Source: Favolaschia claudopus
Lineage: Eukaryota; Basidiomycota; Agaricomycetes; Agaricales; Mycenaceae
Direction of reading: 5' to 3'
Assembly: GCA_037176885.1 (NCBI GenBank)
Contig: JAWWNJ010000033.1
Location: 310,001-374,000 of the forward strand
DNA length: 64,000 nucleotides
In this document: positions 43,086-53,933 of the stretch, piece by piece
Layout: the number at the start of each line of letters is the position of its first letter
Position numbering within the stretch: the first letter of the stretch is position 1
The notes under the pieces: generated by a model
Databases searched by the model: none
What the model saw: only the letters and a program-made list of their open reading frames with translations
Told to the model about the DNA's origin: nothing
Translations under genes and position numbers: made by a program

Positions 43086-44166
43086 TCGTCAGTTAACGAG
43101 GCAGTGGTCTGGCCAGACACAGATTCGATTGGAGGAGAGTTATATTCAGGTTTATTAATTACAACGGTAGTAGAAGAGCTATCCGATGGTGCAACATTCA
43201 CGGGTACATCCCGGAATAAATCAGAAGGAGTAGAAATAGGCTCCTTTTTAATTCGATTAATCTCTTCAAAATTAGCGAACGCGGCGCGTTGAGCTTCAAA
43301 CTCAGCTTCAGAGAACTGGTCCGACCAATCAACCTCGCCCCAATTGCGAGGATCGATCCTTTACCCTTCGGCTGAGACGGCCCTTCGCCTCGGGAGATTT
43401 CGCTTTCAGGAGGCGAAGCCGAGCGGACTTCAACTTTCCGAACCGGTGCGGGAGTGGATTGCGCCTGAGCACCTGTGAAGCGCGGTGAGTTAAATGTGTT
43501 CAATTTAACTTTCGCAATTTTATCCTCATCATCAGAGGCGAGAGAAATGAGTTCCTCGTCGGAGACACGAGAAGCTCGACGGCTCTTATCAGCAGCCTTG
43601 GCCATGCGCATGTAGCGCTTGCCAATCTGCCTGAGCTCCTTGGAGCTCATTTCCTTCGTCGCACGTTCAATTGGCGACGTAGAAGCGGAGGTAAAACGAT
43701 TAAGTTCGGCCCCAACCGACTTCTTGTCTTCCTTGTGAGACTTGGAAGACTGGCGACTAACCTGCGTCCAGGTCTCGCGATTTTTGCTTGCATCTAAGTC
43801 GAGAATACCAAAGTCCACGCTGCTGTCAAGCAACGGGACAAGCAACAGCCCGGAGCTTCCCTGAGAAGGAAAAGCTCCCTCCACCACCTGTGTAGGTGGG
43901 GCACTAACCGCCCGAATGGGTGGTGAAGCAGAAACAACCCGGCTGAACAAAAGCTCGGGTGTAACGCTGCGCGACTTGGGCGAACCCAAAGCCGACTTGG
44001 GAGCGGATTGCTCGGGAGCGCGATGCTCGGAACCAAGCGAAGAAGAAGAAATAGAAGTGGAAGACTCACTATCCTCCGCATATTCCTCGACAGTAACACG
44101 ATTGTTCCGAGTAGTAGCCCGAGTAACATAAGGAGAACGTCCGCTTCCACGAGTGAATTGAGCCAT
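43082..44166 (-). pseudogene. Gag N-terminal part, lineage 3 copy A
   Basis: From ATG 44166 the protein is Ser-rich and disordered. Residues near 170 (MSSKELRQIGKRYMRMAKAA) align in position with MSVDELVSVARRHQALAQEA of the copy at 49849. After KGKG near 43361 a one-base loss shifts the frame. The shifted frame continues DPRNWGEVDWSDQFSEAEFE, clearly parallel to DPRNWGAANLSEDFSERDID in copy B. The gene is cut at about 43082, so the capsid region and zinc knuckle are missing. Confidence 0.7.
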
Positions 44167-44433
44167 TGCGTCGAGATGAGAGAGTACAAGAAAAGAAGCA
44201 AGAGTTGAGACAGGAGATGAGACAAGAGAAAAGCTTTGGTGAGAGAGTCGTCGTCGAAGTCGGTAGCGGCGGTTGATCAGATCACAGGTAACCGGAGCAA
44301 GCGGCGACGAAGAGCAAAGATACTAGTTAAGAGTCAAAAAGATGTGACGAAAGATTACCGTTAAGTAATGGTTTCGGCACACGAAAGATTTGTTGAGAGC
44401 TGGTGGCGAACAAAGTGACTGTTTTAAGTTCTA

Positions 44434-44665
44434 CTGTACTATTCCGACCGGTTGTTCACTGGGTGTCTGGACACATTGTTCACCGGCCGGCAATCAAGAG
44501 AAAATTACCATATATGGTGTTCCGGCGAATGCCGGAGCGAAAATTTTGACATTTCCTTGCCTTTTTGGGCCGAAAAAGTCGCTGTTATGCGTTACGGAGA
44601 CCAGAATTGTTCAGTTCACGGCCGGCCGTTACCCGTTACGTGAACAACCGGTCGGAATAGTACAG
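44434..44665. mobile_element. TA-target MITE, CTGTACTATTCCGACC family (copy 2)
   Basis: The 26-bp ends are the same as 36302-36555, with TA at 44432-44433 and 44666-44667. The centre is in the opposite orientation relative to copy 1. Confidence 0.92.
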
Positions 44666-44796
44666 TAGATTCACCAAAGTGTAAAATAAAGTACAAGACA
44701 GTATTTAAAGTAGACTAAGAATCAAGACAAGGCGGAATGAGATCATACATGAGCGCAAAGTACTGTACGGAGCGGGAAGTGGAGGGTACGTGACGC

Positions 44797-45310
44797 TAGT
44801 GTTTCTCCGGCTTTGGCCTCAGGCCAAAAAGCCCTGGCTTTTTGGCTTTGGTACCAAGGCCAAAGCCAAGCCACACTTTTGGCTTTTGACGGCTTTTGGC
44901 CCGGCTCGATGATATCGCAGGCCAAAGCCAAGCCAAAAAGCCATGGCTTTGTGGACCCCCCAAAGGACCCCCCTGGGGAAGCCGGTGTGGACTGATTTTC
45001 AACAAATTTTCAAGCTGTGTATGCTCAACACAGAAGAAGGGTACTCACAACTGAGTATGCTGGGTGTTCTAAAGGTCAGATAAGCTTCTACACGTTATTG
45101 ATACCACTTTTAGAGGGACTTTCCATTATTTTTCAATCCACAGAAAGCGGTCGGAAGCGGCAGCCGAAAGCCATGGCCTAAGCCAAAGCCGGGCCAGGCC
45201 AAGCCAAAGCCGTGGGGTTTGGCCCGGCCTGGGGTTTGAGGAAGCCAAAGCCAGCTCAAAGCGGGCCAAAGCCCCGGCTTTCAGGCCAAGCCAAGGCCAG
45301 AAAAACACTG
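44797..45310. mobile_element. hAT-type MITE with GGCTTTGGCC arrays
   Basis: The ends are TAGTGTTTCTCCGGC and CAGTGTTTTTCTGGC (reverse complement of the right end). Dense arrays of ggctttggc/gccaaagcc words lie at 44810-44945 and 45165-45300. No exact 8-bp duplication was found; tacgt occurs near both sides. Confidence 0.78.
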
Positions 45311-45369
45311 TACGTCTAAGTCAAACAAACACGGTCACGAGATAATAGAGAAAAATGATAGTGTTACAG

Positions 45370-46085
45370 GGACGTAGAACTCAAGCGAGTCCGCCATTTA
45401 TGTTCAATGTCCATGCCCCGCGGGTGCCGGAGCGAAGCGGAGGCGTATCTTGTGTGAAATGAACGAAAGTCAACGTTAACCAATGAGCGAACCCAACCAG
45501 AGAACACGACAAAATTAAACTTACCAGAAGGAGATGCTGCACTGCCGAGAGACCATCTCGTTAAAGAACGGTTAATAAAAGTCAAGAGGTAGGCGGCAAT
45601 GTCCGATCGCACACAGACCTCATTGACAGGGCATCTCAATTAGGAAGGTGGCGCTGATGGACCACTTTTGACGGTGCGAAACAAAAACTTCTGTTCATGA
45701 GAGCTCTTTAACCTCGAATGTCTCCAATATTTTGCCTACCCTCCCATTTTTATATGCACTCTGTCGTTTTGTCTCTTCAGAATTATCTGTTATCTTCTCA
45801 GACCTGCACAACGAAGGGATTGATCTTTTGATGCGTGAGGCAGTTGTGATGACGAGGCATGGCTTTTCTTCGGCCGTTCCACGGAAAATGGCCTCCCGCA
45901 GCGGTCCGGTGGTCCGGACCCTCCTCCTCATATGCACAGCATGTCAAAACTTTTGGAGGTTGATGTCAGAAACTTTTGTTCCGCCTACCTCTTGATAAAA
46001 GTTAAACTAGGTTAAACTGCGACGAACAAAGATACCAGTCCCGTCACATCAGTTACGGTGACGATGACGGGAGGTCCGAAAGCGT
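45370..46085. other. No gene; contains hairpin repeat copy 2
   Basis: The 54-bp hairpin repeat at 45523-45576 matches 2417-2470. A short frame at 45732-45995 has no recognisable motif. Confidence 0.45.
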
Positions 46086-46086
46086 A

Positions 46087-46112
46087 CTGTACCAATCTGT
46101 ATGACTGAAACG
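46087..46112. mobile_element. Solitary MITE end (CTGTACCAATCTG family)
   Basis: ctgtaccaatctgtatgact matches the ends of 32538-32707. It lies at the point where the Helitron helicase reading frame begins, so it marks the truncation breakpoint. Confidence 0.7.
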
Positions 46113-46114
46113 TA

Positions 46115-47172
46115 ATGCGTACCGTAAATGCCATGAAGCCGTCGACCGAACCTTGCGTGACCTTTGTGGTAACGATCGACAATTCGGTGGGATCACCATG
46201 TTGTTGGGCGGTGACCCGAAGCAGACTCTACCAGTCGTACCGAAAGGAACGCCGGAGGAGATTTTAGATGCTTCAATATTTCGATCATACCTCTGGCAAT
46301 CTACGAAGCTGCTCTTGCTGACACAGAACATGCGACTGGACGCCGGTCAGGATGAGACAGAGTTCGCGCAGTGGCTGCTGGAGGTTGGGCATGGTCAGAA
46401 CAATGATGCTGAAGGGAATCTCGAGCTACCATGCGATATTGTCACTCGAGACAGCGAGGATCTCATCAACTCAATATTCCCTGCTATCTCTGGACCGACT
46501 CCTCCTTCCCAGTACTTTATGGAGCGCACAATCCTGGCTGCGCGCAACGGTGATGTCGATGGCCTCAATGATGATATCTTGGATCGCATGCAGGGTGAAA
46601 GCCGAACATTCACCAGCGCAGATAGAATTGTCGCCGAGCCAGGCGCAGATGGACCAATGGCAAATGATTCGATGCCCCCCGAATATCTACGGTCTTTGTC
46701 TGCGTCAGGGCTGCCTCCCGGGGAGCTGACACTCAAAAACGGCTGTCCCATCATTCTTCTTCGCAATTTATTACCCTCATCTGGCCTTTGCAATGGAACA
46801 CGACTGGTGATACGACAAATGTCTGATCGTGTCTTGGAGGCTGAGATCTTAGGCGGGGAGCACAATGGCGAGGTAGCTTTTGTCCCCCGAATTATGCTGA
46901 CACCCTCTGGAGGTAAAAATGATTTCTCCTTTACCCTTTCGCGTCTCCAGTTCCCTGTGTGCCTTGCTTTCTCAATGTCCATCAACAAGGCCCAGGGACA
47001 ATCCGTTAAATATGTTGGCCTTGATCTTCGAATGCCAGTCTTCACTCACGGACAACTCTACGTTGCTCTCTCGAGAGCAACATCTCGGCATCGCATTAAG
47101 GCGCTTCTACCACAGCGCTCGCTCTCCAACTGTACTCTAAACATCGTATTTCCTCAGGTTTCTGCGCAGTGA
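46115..47172 (+). pseudogene. Helitron Pif1-like helicase, C-terminal two thirds
   Basis: The open frame enters without its own start at RKCHEAVDRTLRDLCGNDRQ. It includes LGGDPKQTLPVVPKGTPEEI (helicase motif III region), LTQNMRLDAG (motif IV-like), LKNGCPIILLRN, FSMSINKAQGQS (motif V-like) and VALSRAT (motif VI). It stops normally at 47170-47172. The Walker A segment and the whole Rep domain are missing upstream. The C-terminal half is uninterrupted over about 350 codons. In Helitrons this domain unwinds DNA during rolling-circle transposition. Confidence 0.88.
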
Positions 47173-47174
47173 TG

Positions 47175-47745
47175 TACTTAATTTGAAATAAATTGTATCC
47201 TCTCTCCAACATGGGGCGCTTCGTGAAAATCTCTGATTTTTTTTTTTGCACTGGTAGAGTTTGTTGGCTTCTCTCTGTGAGCGATAGTTTCGCAAAGCGG
47301 AACAAGTCGAGGTTTTCCGTCGTCGTTTCAAACAGCGGGAATACAAGCACAGCCAAATAATATACATATATCATTTTTACATTCTGACCTCGTACCAACG
47401 CCGGATTTACCGCTTTCGTTGGCGTCGAGACCTTGGTTTATTTCCATTCGAAGGCTCAAAGATCAAGGAAATATACCCCAGACCCCGGTGCTGGAAACTT
47501 GATAGTATCTACTCGGTGTTACAAAAAGTAACCGATAATTTGGTCACTCCTTCACGGACACGTGATATTTTTTTGAAGTGTCGCGCTTCAAATATACCCC
47601 TGACAATTCTCTACAGCATACATGAAAAGATCCGTGACATTCCTTGTCTGAGGCTCCTGAGGCTTGTCAACAAACTGAACGTCATACTATTTTTGCATGC
47701 AGCTGGCACAAACCACACAAAACTCGAAAGATGTCCACAATATCT
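47175..47745. other. Helitron 3' flank and a solitary MITE end
   Basis: ctactcggtgttacaaaaag near 47510 resembles an end of the 56759-57644 family without a partner. No Helitron 3' hairpin with CTRR could be fixed. Confidence 0.4.
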
Positions 47746-47749
47746 GATC

Positions 47750-48114
47750 AACGCACCGGATTTCCAATTCTCGCATTACGCAGTTCGGTGCAGAGTCTGG
47801 GAAGGTGCCTTTGTATGGTTTCATCTTGTCAAGCGCACGGCGGAGAATGTCGTCAGAGAGGGGTTTGTGTTCCCATGCTGGAGGGGGATACTCGATATCC
47901 GGTGGGGCGGCGCAGTCGTCAGAGGTAGGAGGAAAGAACTCCTCCTTGAGCCACTCCGCTTTCTTGTCGTTAGATGCGGCAATGTCAATGATTGCCTTGG
48001 TCGTTGGGTCGCGTCTGGTGAAGGTTGGGACTCTGGTGTTCCCGCCGTCCGAGGGGGCGGAGCCGAGGTAACGGTTGGCTGCCCAGAGTTCTTCGTCGCT
48101 GAGATTGGCGAATG
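47750..48114 (-). pseudogene. LINE ORF2 segment between endonuclease and reverse transcriptase
   Basis: The minus-strand text FANLSDEELWAANRYLGSAP, KKAEWLKEEFFPPTSD and DDILRRALDKMKPYKGTFPD matches the linker just before the reverse transcriptase domain in basidiomycete LINEs (the LxKMKPYKAxxPD motif). It is one frame over about 120 codons and then degenerates. It belongs to the same class as the ORF2 piece at 13.1-16.1 kb but covers a different region, so the two cannot be compared directly. Confidence 0.7.
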
Positions 48115-48514
48115 ATATTCAAAAAAGGCAAGATATACAAAAGGAATTCCATAAAAGGAAATTTTGCTACGCCCGAGCAAAATCGAACACACGATCACCG
48201 ACAATCCATCGTCGCAGACAATCATGATCGATATCCACTCTACAAGAGCTCCCACAGGAGTGCAGGAACTGGTTTAAATATATCCGTAATCTTCCTACGT
48301 TCAAGACACCAATTTCCGTCATATCCTAGCATTTGCGAATTTATGAACTGAGTGGCTCCAAAGTATTATCCACATGTTCTTGATTGTAGCCTGAGGTTGT
48401 TATGCATTTTTCTACCTCAAACGAGCCGAAGGCATCAATCGTGACCGAAAAAGGAAATTCACGTGATGTGTTCGGGGAGGGGGTGAGCTCAAGGTGAGCT
48501 GGGGCAAATCCATA

Positions 48515-49550
48515 ACCTCCCTCCGCCGCCTCCACCTCCACCGCCTCCACCACCTCCGCCTCCTCCAAATAATCCACCACTTAAGCCGGGGCGCATTCGT
48601 GCACTTCCGAAATATTACCGTCCCGTAGTTGAAGCAAATATCACACCTATCAACCTTGGACCAATGAATCTCCAATGTCCATCCTGCAAAGCCCTCCACT
48701 GGAAGGCTGAACGTCTGAGCAAGTCTACCATACTAGAGCATTTTGGCAAACGGTGAAAATCAAATTTCAGTTCGAAAAACTAAGCGAGTTTAGTGAAAAA
48801 CTACAGTGGGCTGCGCACTATTTTGCGGCTCCACAACCAAAATTTGGTTGGCGGGAACTGAAGAAAAAAATCATTTTTCACCGTTTGCCAAAGTGCTCTA
48901 CTGTCACCTAAATTTGGCACCTGCTGTTTGGATGGGAAAGTGAAGCTGCCTATCATTCAAGCACCCCCAGATGAGCTGGCACAGCTGTATGATGGCAGGA
49001 GCCCACACTCCACTCATTCCAAGCAAAACATCCGCTCATACAATGCGGCGTTTGCCCTGGCGTCTTTGCGAGTGAAGGTTGATAATTCAATTTTGGGCCC
49101 ACGCGCACCATACGTGTTCAAAATTCAGGGTGCCCTCTACCATCGTCTGGGCTCTTTGATTCCAGAGGTTGGAAAAGATCCATCTTACGCTCAGCTCTAT
49201 TTCTATTCCTCTGAGGAGGCTACGCGTGCACGTTTGCGGGCAAATCAGACCCACAATAATAATCAAGGTCTGAATGCGAACATAATGAGGATTGTGGACA
49301 ATGTTCTTCGAGAACACCATGCTTATATCCGTATCTATGAAACGGCATATGAGGCAATGAAGGAGCAGCAACAACAGAGCCCAAATGCAAACCCTGAAGT
49401 CTTTGCACAGCTACGATTCCAGATATTTTTGCGCATGGCCAGCTTCATGTGGTACTTTCCCGGTGTACCTCTGTTCATCGCGTCAAAGCTCTTTTCAAGC
49501 CAGACGCCACAACAACAGCCACCAAGAACATTGTATACCCAGAAGTTCTT
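48515..49550 (+). pseudogene. Helitron Rep protein N-terminal region, interrupted twice
   Basis: A polyproline run (about 15 Pro, 48515-48570) leads to RALPKYYRPVVEANITPINL, CPSCKALHWKAERLSKST (zinc-binding) and, after the MITE at 48736-48898, GTCCLDGKVKLPIIQAPPDE. Further on are PYVFKIQGALYHRLGSLIPE and QLYFYSSEEATRARLRA, the helitron-like N domain. The catalytic HUH and Tyr motifs lie further downstream and are cut off by the LTR element at 49551. Frame and sequence are otherwise clean, so both insertions are relatively recent. Confidence 0.85.
48736..48898. mobile_element. TA-target MITE inside the Helitron gene
   Basis: GAGCATTTTGGCAAACGGTG is mirrored at the right end, with TA at 48734-48735 and 48899-48900. 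Taking the insert and one TA away leaves a continuous Helitron reading frame across the site, which confirms the boundaries. Confidence 0.93.
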
Positions 49551-49753
49551 TGTGACGGATCGACGTTCGCATCTGCTCACGGCGATATTTCCCCGAGTCG
49601 TTGCCAAGACTCTGATACACAGCCTCCACTTTCTAGTATAAGTAGTTAGCTTTTGTCGTAGATTGCTTTCCCTTGGTCAATCTAAGACTTACACCAGTTC
49701 TTTTTGTTTGATCCACTTGTGCCGGAACTCGACTCGCCTTCGCTTCCGTCACA
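49551..49753 (+). repeat. 5' LTR, copy B
   Basis: 203 bp, TATA-like ctagtataagtag in the middle. Its partner is 52313-52515. Confidence 0.93.
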
Positions 49754-49848
49754 TCTTTTGAACTGAACCAAGTCTCTAGACTGTCGACGCTCTTGACTAC
49801 GCCTTCCCCCGACCTTCTCTGACCCCTCTGAGCTCGACACCGACCCCG

Positions 49849-52135
49849 ATGACTGATCCTGCTGGCCGCGCTCGTTACCCGCTTCGCTCTCACGCTCACC
49901 AAGCCGTCCCCGGACTGCCTGCGTCGACTGGAAGACCTGCTAGTGCTGCCAACACCGCGAGTCCGCGCTCTGGGACTCCCCGACCGGAGAGTCGTGCCTC
50001 CTCGACAAAATCACGCCCCGTTTCCCCTGACTTCTCATACAGTCAGGCGGTCTCGGGTGGAAGACCTTCCCCTCGTGTAGATACACCGCTGTCTTCGGGC
50101 AGCGAGACCCCATCACCTTCGGGTGGTGAGACCGCTTCGCCTTCGGGCGTCGAACCGTTGCCTCTGGGCAACGAGACCTCATCGTCGATACCCTCGACGC
50201 ATACCGAGCTCTATGGGCCCGTATTGACCTCTGCCGTAGATTGGGGGATGCTCGACGAGGGTGTTGCTATGTCTCACATGGCAACGCCACGTCGTCAGAA
50301 TACTATGGGTTCTCGTACCGTAGTAAATGATCTTATATCCCGTTCCACATCCACCGTCTCGCGTGCGATTCAGAATATGAGTGTTGACGAGCTTGTGAGT
50401 GTTGCTCGCCGCCATCAAGCTTTGGCCCAGGAAGCTTTGGCTGCTGCGTCGGGGCGCGGGGTAACTATCCCGCGTGAGATCCCGCCCGTTGATGAGAACA
50501 CGAACTTGATAGATATTGATGATAGATCGGCAGTGAATGTGCCTGAAACTATTGTCAGTCCGGCCATACCTTCTGGTGTTGGAACCTCCCGCCAGAAAGG
50601 TAAAGGTGCTGACCCTCGCAACTGGGGTGCAGCTAACCTCTCGGAAGATTTCTCTGAGCGCGATATCGACGCGCAAAGAACCGCTCTTGAGAATTTCGCC
50701 GAAATTCGCCGTGCTGTCAAAGAAGAACAGCTTTCACCGCCACCTGGGTTCTTTGATCAAATGCCAATCACATTGGCTTCTGAACGGACCGAACCCCGAA
50801 CTCCGAGATCATTGCTCAAGCCGATGAAAGATTCAATTAACTCTGGCCAGAGTGTAGATGAAAAGATTGCTGATCTGCAAGCGCAGATCAGCAGCTTGCA
50901 ACGTTCTCGGACGATAACTCCCAAGGTTAACTTAACCAGGGCACAGACTGCTGTTAAAAACAGCATTGATAGACAGATCGGTGCGGATCACGGAGCTCGC
51001 GGATCCCGTCCCGAGCCCACTGCTGCGCGCGTCGCGCCAGGCAGCTTCATTGAGCGCACCCTGCGCAATGCCGAGCGTGTGGATGGTTCACCCACCCCAT
51101 CCGAACCTTCTGATTCGTCGAACTCAGACTCTGAGTCCTCAGATGGTTCAGGTTCCGGGAGGTCATACCCCTCACGTCATCGTCGCAAGCGCCGTTCCTC
51201 TAAGAAGAGCCGGAATTCTCGTAGGAAGGATAAAATGATTCTCAAGCCTATCCCTCCAAGAATACGATGGCTCACCGGATGCCATTGCATTCCATCGATT
51301 CGTCAAGGAAGGATCGAATTATGTTCAACTCGGAAAAGTTCCAACCGACCAACGAGTGTTTTACTTGTCGTACTACTTGACGGCTCGTGCACTTGAATTC
51401 TACAACAGTAAAGTTGAGAATGACGAGCATGTTTGGACTTTGAGTGAATTCTTTTGGGGTTTATTCAATTTTTGTTTCCCTGTGAATTTCCGTGAGAAGC
51501 AACGCACTCGATTGCGCTCTTGCCTTCAAGGCACCAAGTCAGTATTGATCCACAAGGCTGAATGGGAACGAATTTACAATACCATTGGTCTTGAAGCCAA
51601 CCAGGAGAAGGTTGTAATGTTCTGGCGGAGCCTCAACGCCGACATACGCAAGGAAATGTTCCGGGATAAACTCGATCCGGAGACCTCCTCTTGGGCTGAA
51701 GTCACTGCTGGTGCTGAAAGCGCTGAAATTATCGTCAAGGTTGACGACGACAACGATGAAATTGATATGGCTGAATCGAGTAAGACTCGATTCAAGCCCG
51801 ATGACCAGAAACTGGACTCAGATTTGAACGGGAAACGTCGTACTGGAGGGCGCGTTATCTCGGTTTCCAGTGTTGAACCCGAACCTTCTACGACTGCGTC
51901 TAAATCTCGCGACAGCGGCAAGCAACTTTCGGTTAAGAAACGAAATGAATACCTTGCCGCCGGTTTATGCTTTAACTGTGGTGTACAGGGACACCTTTCT
52001 CGTAACTGTCCTGAACTGAACACGATGGTTTCGAAAGGAAAACCTCCCGGTTTTGCATCTCACGCAGTTGATTTCACGCTGAATGATGATCGCGATGCTC
52101 TTTTGGAGAGCACAGAAGTACTTGAACACTTCTAA
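49849..52135 (+). pseudogene. Gag, lineage 3 copy B, single frameshift
   Basis: The frame from ATG 49849 is Ser/Thr/Pro-rich for about 450 residues, then basic (RRKRRSSKKSRNSRRKDK). One extra base near 51260-51270 shifts the frame. The capsid region continues in the next frame: VFYLSYYLTARALEFYNSKV, EFFWGLFNFCFPVNFREKQR, WERIYNTIGLEANQEKVVMF. The zinc knuckle CFNCGVQGHLSRNC (C-x2-C-x4-H-x4-C) is near the end. It stops at 52135. No protease or polymerase follows. The single lesion could be a recent mutation, a sequencing error or a programmed shift. Confidence 0.85.
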
Positions 52136-52312
52136 ATTCGCATGATTTCCTTCCTCGACATCGAAATGGTCGTCGAGGAGGGCGAGGAGACCCGAATGGT
52201 TTGATTTTGATTTTTCGAAGACCATTTCGGACATTGAATTGAGTTTGAACATGATTTATTTATTTTCTGACTAGATATTGAGCTCGTCGTTGTCGACGAT
52301 CTGGAGGGCGGA

Positions 52313-52515
52313 TGTGACGGATCGACGTTCGCATCTGCTCACGGCGATATTTCCCCGAGTCGTTGCCAAGACTCTGATACACAGCCTCCATTTTCTAGTA
52401 TAAGTAGTTAGCTTTTGTCGTAGATTGCTTTCCCTTGGTCAATCTAAGACTTACACCAGTTCTTTTTGTTTGATCCACTTGTGCCGGAACTCGACTCGCC
52501 TTCGCTTCCGTCACA
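52313..52515 (+). repeat. 3' LTR, copy B
   Basis: 203 bp, preceded directly by the polypurine tract. Confidence 0.93.
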
Positions 52516-52837
52516 TTCTTCTTCAAGTTTGAATTTTGGTAGGTTGTTCACCAAGTCATTGGACTCTCAAGCTCATGTTACACTGTAACATAGTTCAGAA
52601 TTTTATTTACCTGTAATATTAGGTTGGGAATGTACATATCTCTACTGTTAAATAGTAGTGTTCTTTTGCGACGAAACGATATGAGTAAGCTGATATGACA
52701 ATATAGCAGCGCCCCAACGAGCTGTACACCCGCCGTAGGAAAAGCGGCGAGCGCATTTTTTAGATCTAGGTCATCACCATCCTGCAGTTTATGGCAGTCC
52801 ATCAACATTTTTTGATGGTAGAGACGCAGCGCTACGC

Positions 52838-53012
52838 ACTAGTGCTGGGTAAAATTGCTCACCCGGCATGTAATTTACTGTAAGGCCCCGCTGGGGCCAA
52901 TGTAAGGCATATTTTACATTGTAAATTTAGTAAAAATGCCCCGCGCGCAGCGCGGCAAATTTCACGTTTTTTACATGTAAAAAACCGTGTAAAAAAACAT
53001 GTAAAATTCACT
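52838..53012. repeat. GTAAAATT/TTTTACATGTAAAA array
   Basis: Begins tagtgctgggtaaaatt and ends catgtaaaattcactg. At least eight tttac/gtaaa words lie in 170 bp around a GC-rich core. It has the hAT-MITE style, but no matching 8-bp duplication was found. Confidence 0.5.
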
Positions 53013-53054
53013 GTAGAAAAGGTCTGCTGCCCATAACATTTCGCACTACGAGTA

Positions 53055-53181
53055 CAGTGGCGGCGCCATCTGATGCCACTCCTAAAAATAGAACAGCCTA
53101 TTTCTGGAACTGTTGATGCAAATGGAGTCGATTGGGCTCGCATCAATTTTTTGTGGGTGGCATCAGATGGCGCCGCTACTG
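53055..53181. mobile_element. Small TA-target MITE, CAGTGGCGGCGCCATCTGAT ends
   Basis: CAGTGGCGGCGCCATCTGAT is mirrored at the right end for about 34 bp, with TA at 53053-53054 and 53182-53183. At 127 bp it is little more than two ends. It is related to 8267-8635. Confidence 0.88.
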
Positions 53182-53475
53182 TATATTCGGCACATCTTAC
53201 TCAAGGGGAACAGTATGTTGTTCCATATATTTTCAAATATTCTCCATTACGCCCTCTACTCATTCATCCCTTACTCGAGTCCACTCGCTGAGGGGGGAGT
53301 GTTAGCCGTAATATTTACCTCTATTTAGTTTACAGCATAAGTGTTGGAATTTGGAGATTAGATAAACAGCTTCGGCCTTCTGGCATCTCGGTAATCAATT
53401 TGGTTCAGATACACGTAGAACCATCTATGGTGCCGCTCACTTAGTCACCGCTACTTTTGTACAGCGGCCAATCTG

Positions 53476-53826
53476 TGTAACGGTCCGCTCCTGCGAATAT
53501 TATTTCTTTTGTATTACTCTCACTAAATGACATTCTTTGAATTTCTTTCCTTCCAGCTTACTGATTTACCGACCTTGCGGGCGCCAAGGGCCCCGCGCAA
53601 GTTACTGACGCTCCTTTAGCTTGGGGATCACGGAGCAGCCCCGTGATCCTTTCTTGCTCCGTTGCTTATTGATGTGATATATAAACCCTGTAGTTCCGTA
53701 GTTAGTAGGCTAGAGAATAGTATCCCTACGCCACTCACCTCGTCTGAACGCCCCCTTAAGACGATTCTTCTGTGTGCCGGAACTAGCCGCCCTTGTTAGG
53801 TCTACTTTGGGCAGCTCTCCGTCACA
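53476..53826 (+). repeat. 5' LTR of gag copy C
   Basis: It begins tgtaacggtccg and ends ctccgtcaca. A TATA box (atatataaacc) is near 53678, and the segment after it resembles a leader. No second LTR was found downstream of the gag gene, so the left boundary rests on the conserved TG...CA ends only. Confidence 0.65.
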
Positions 53827-53933
53827 TCTTTTTGAGTGCTCGATAACCTGTCGCTACTCTGCTGGTTACCCCTCTGGCCGATCACCCGAGAATACCACTC
53901 TGTCGTCGACTCCAACTCCGACTAACTGCGGAT

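Larger units (their letters stand above)
44343..45368 (-). repeat. 5' LTR of gag copy A, split by two nested MITEs
   Basis: It begins tgtgacgaaagattaccg and ends gatagtgttaca, TG...CA ends compatible with lineage 3. Removing the TA-MITE (44434-44665) and the hAT MITE (44797-45310) leaves about 275 bp, a normal LTR size for this lineage. No second LTR is present to confirm it, so this is an inference. Confidence 0.5.
49551..52515 (+). mobile_element. Gag-only LTR retrotransposon, lineage 3 copy B
   Basis: Two 203-bp LTRs, TGTGACGG...CCGTCACA, differ at one visible position (c/t in cctccacttt). The target duplication ttctt is exact (49546-49550 and 52516-52520). The polypurine tract ctggagggcgga touches the 3' LTR. 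The interior encodes gag only. It lies in the Helitron Rep gene. Confidence 0.95.

Noticed and set aside
48515..48570. CCN triplet microsatellite
   Set aside because: It encodes a polyproline run in frame with the Helitron Rep protein, so it is treated as coding.
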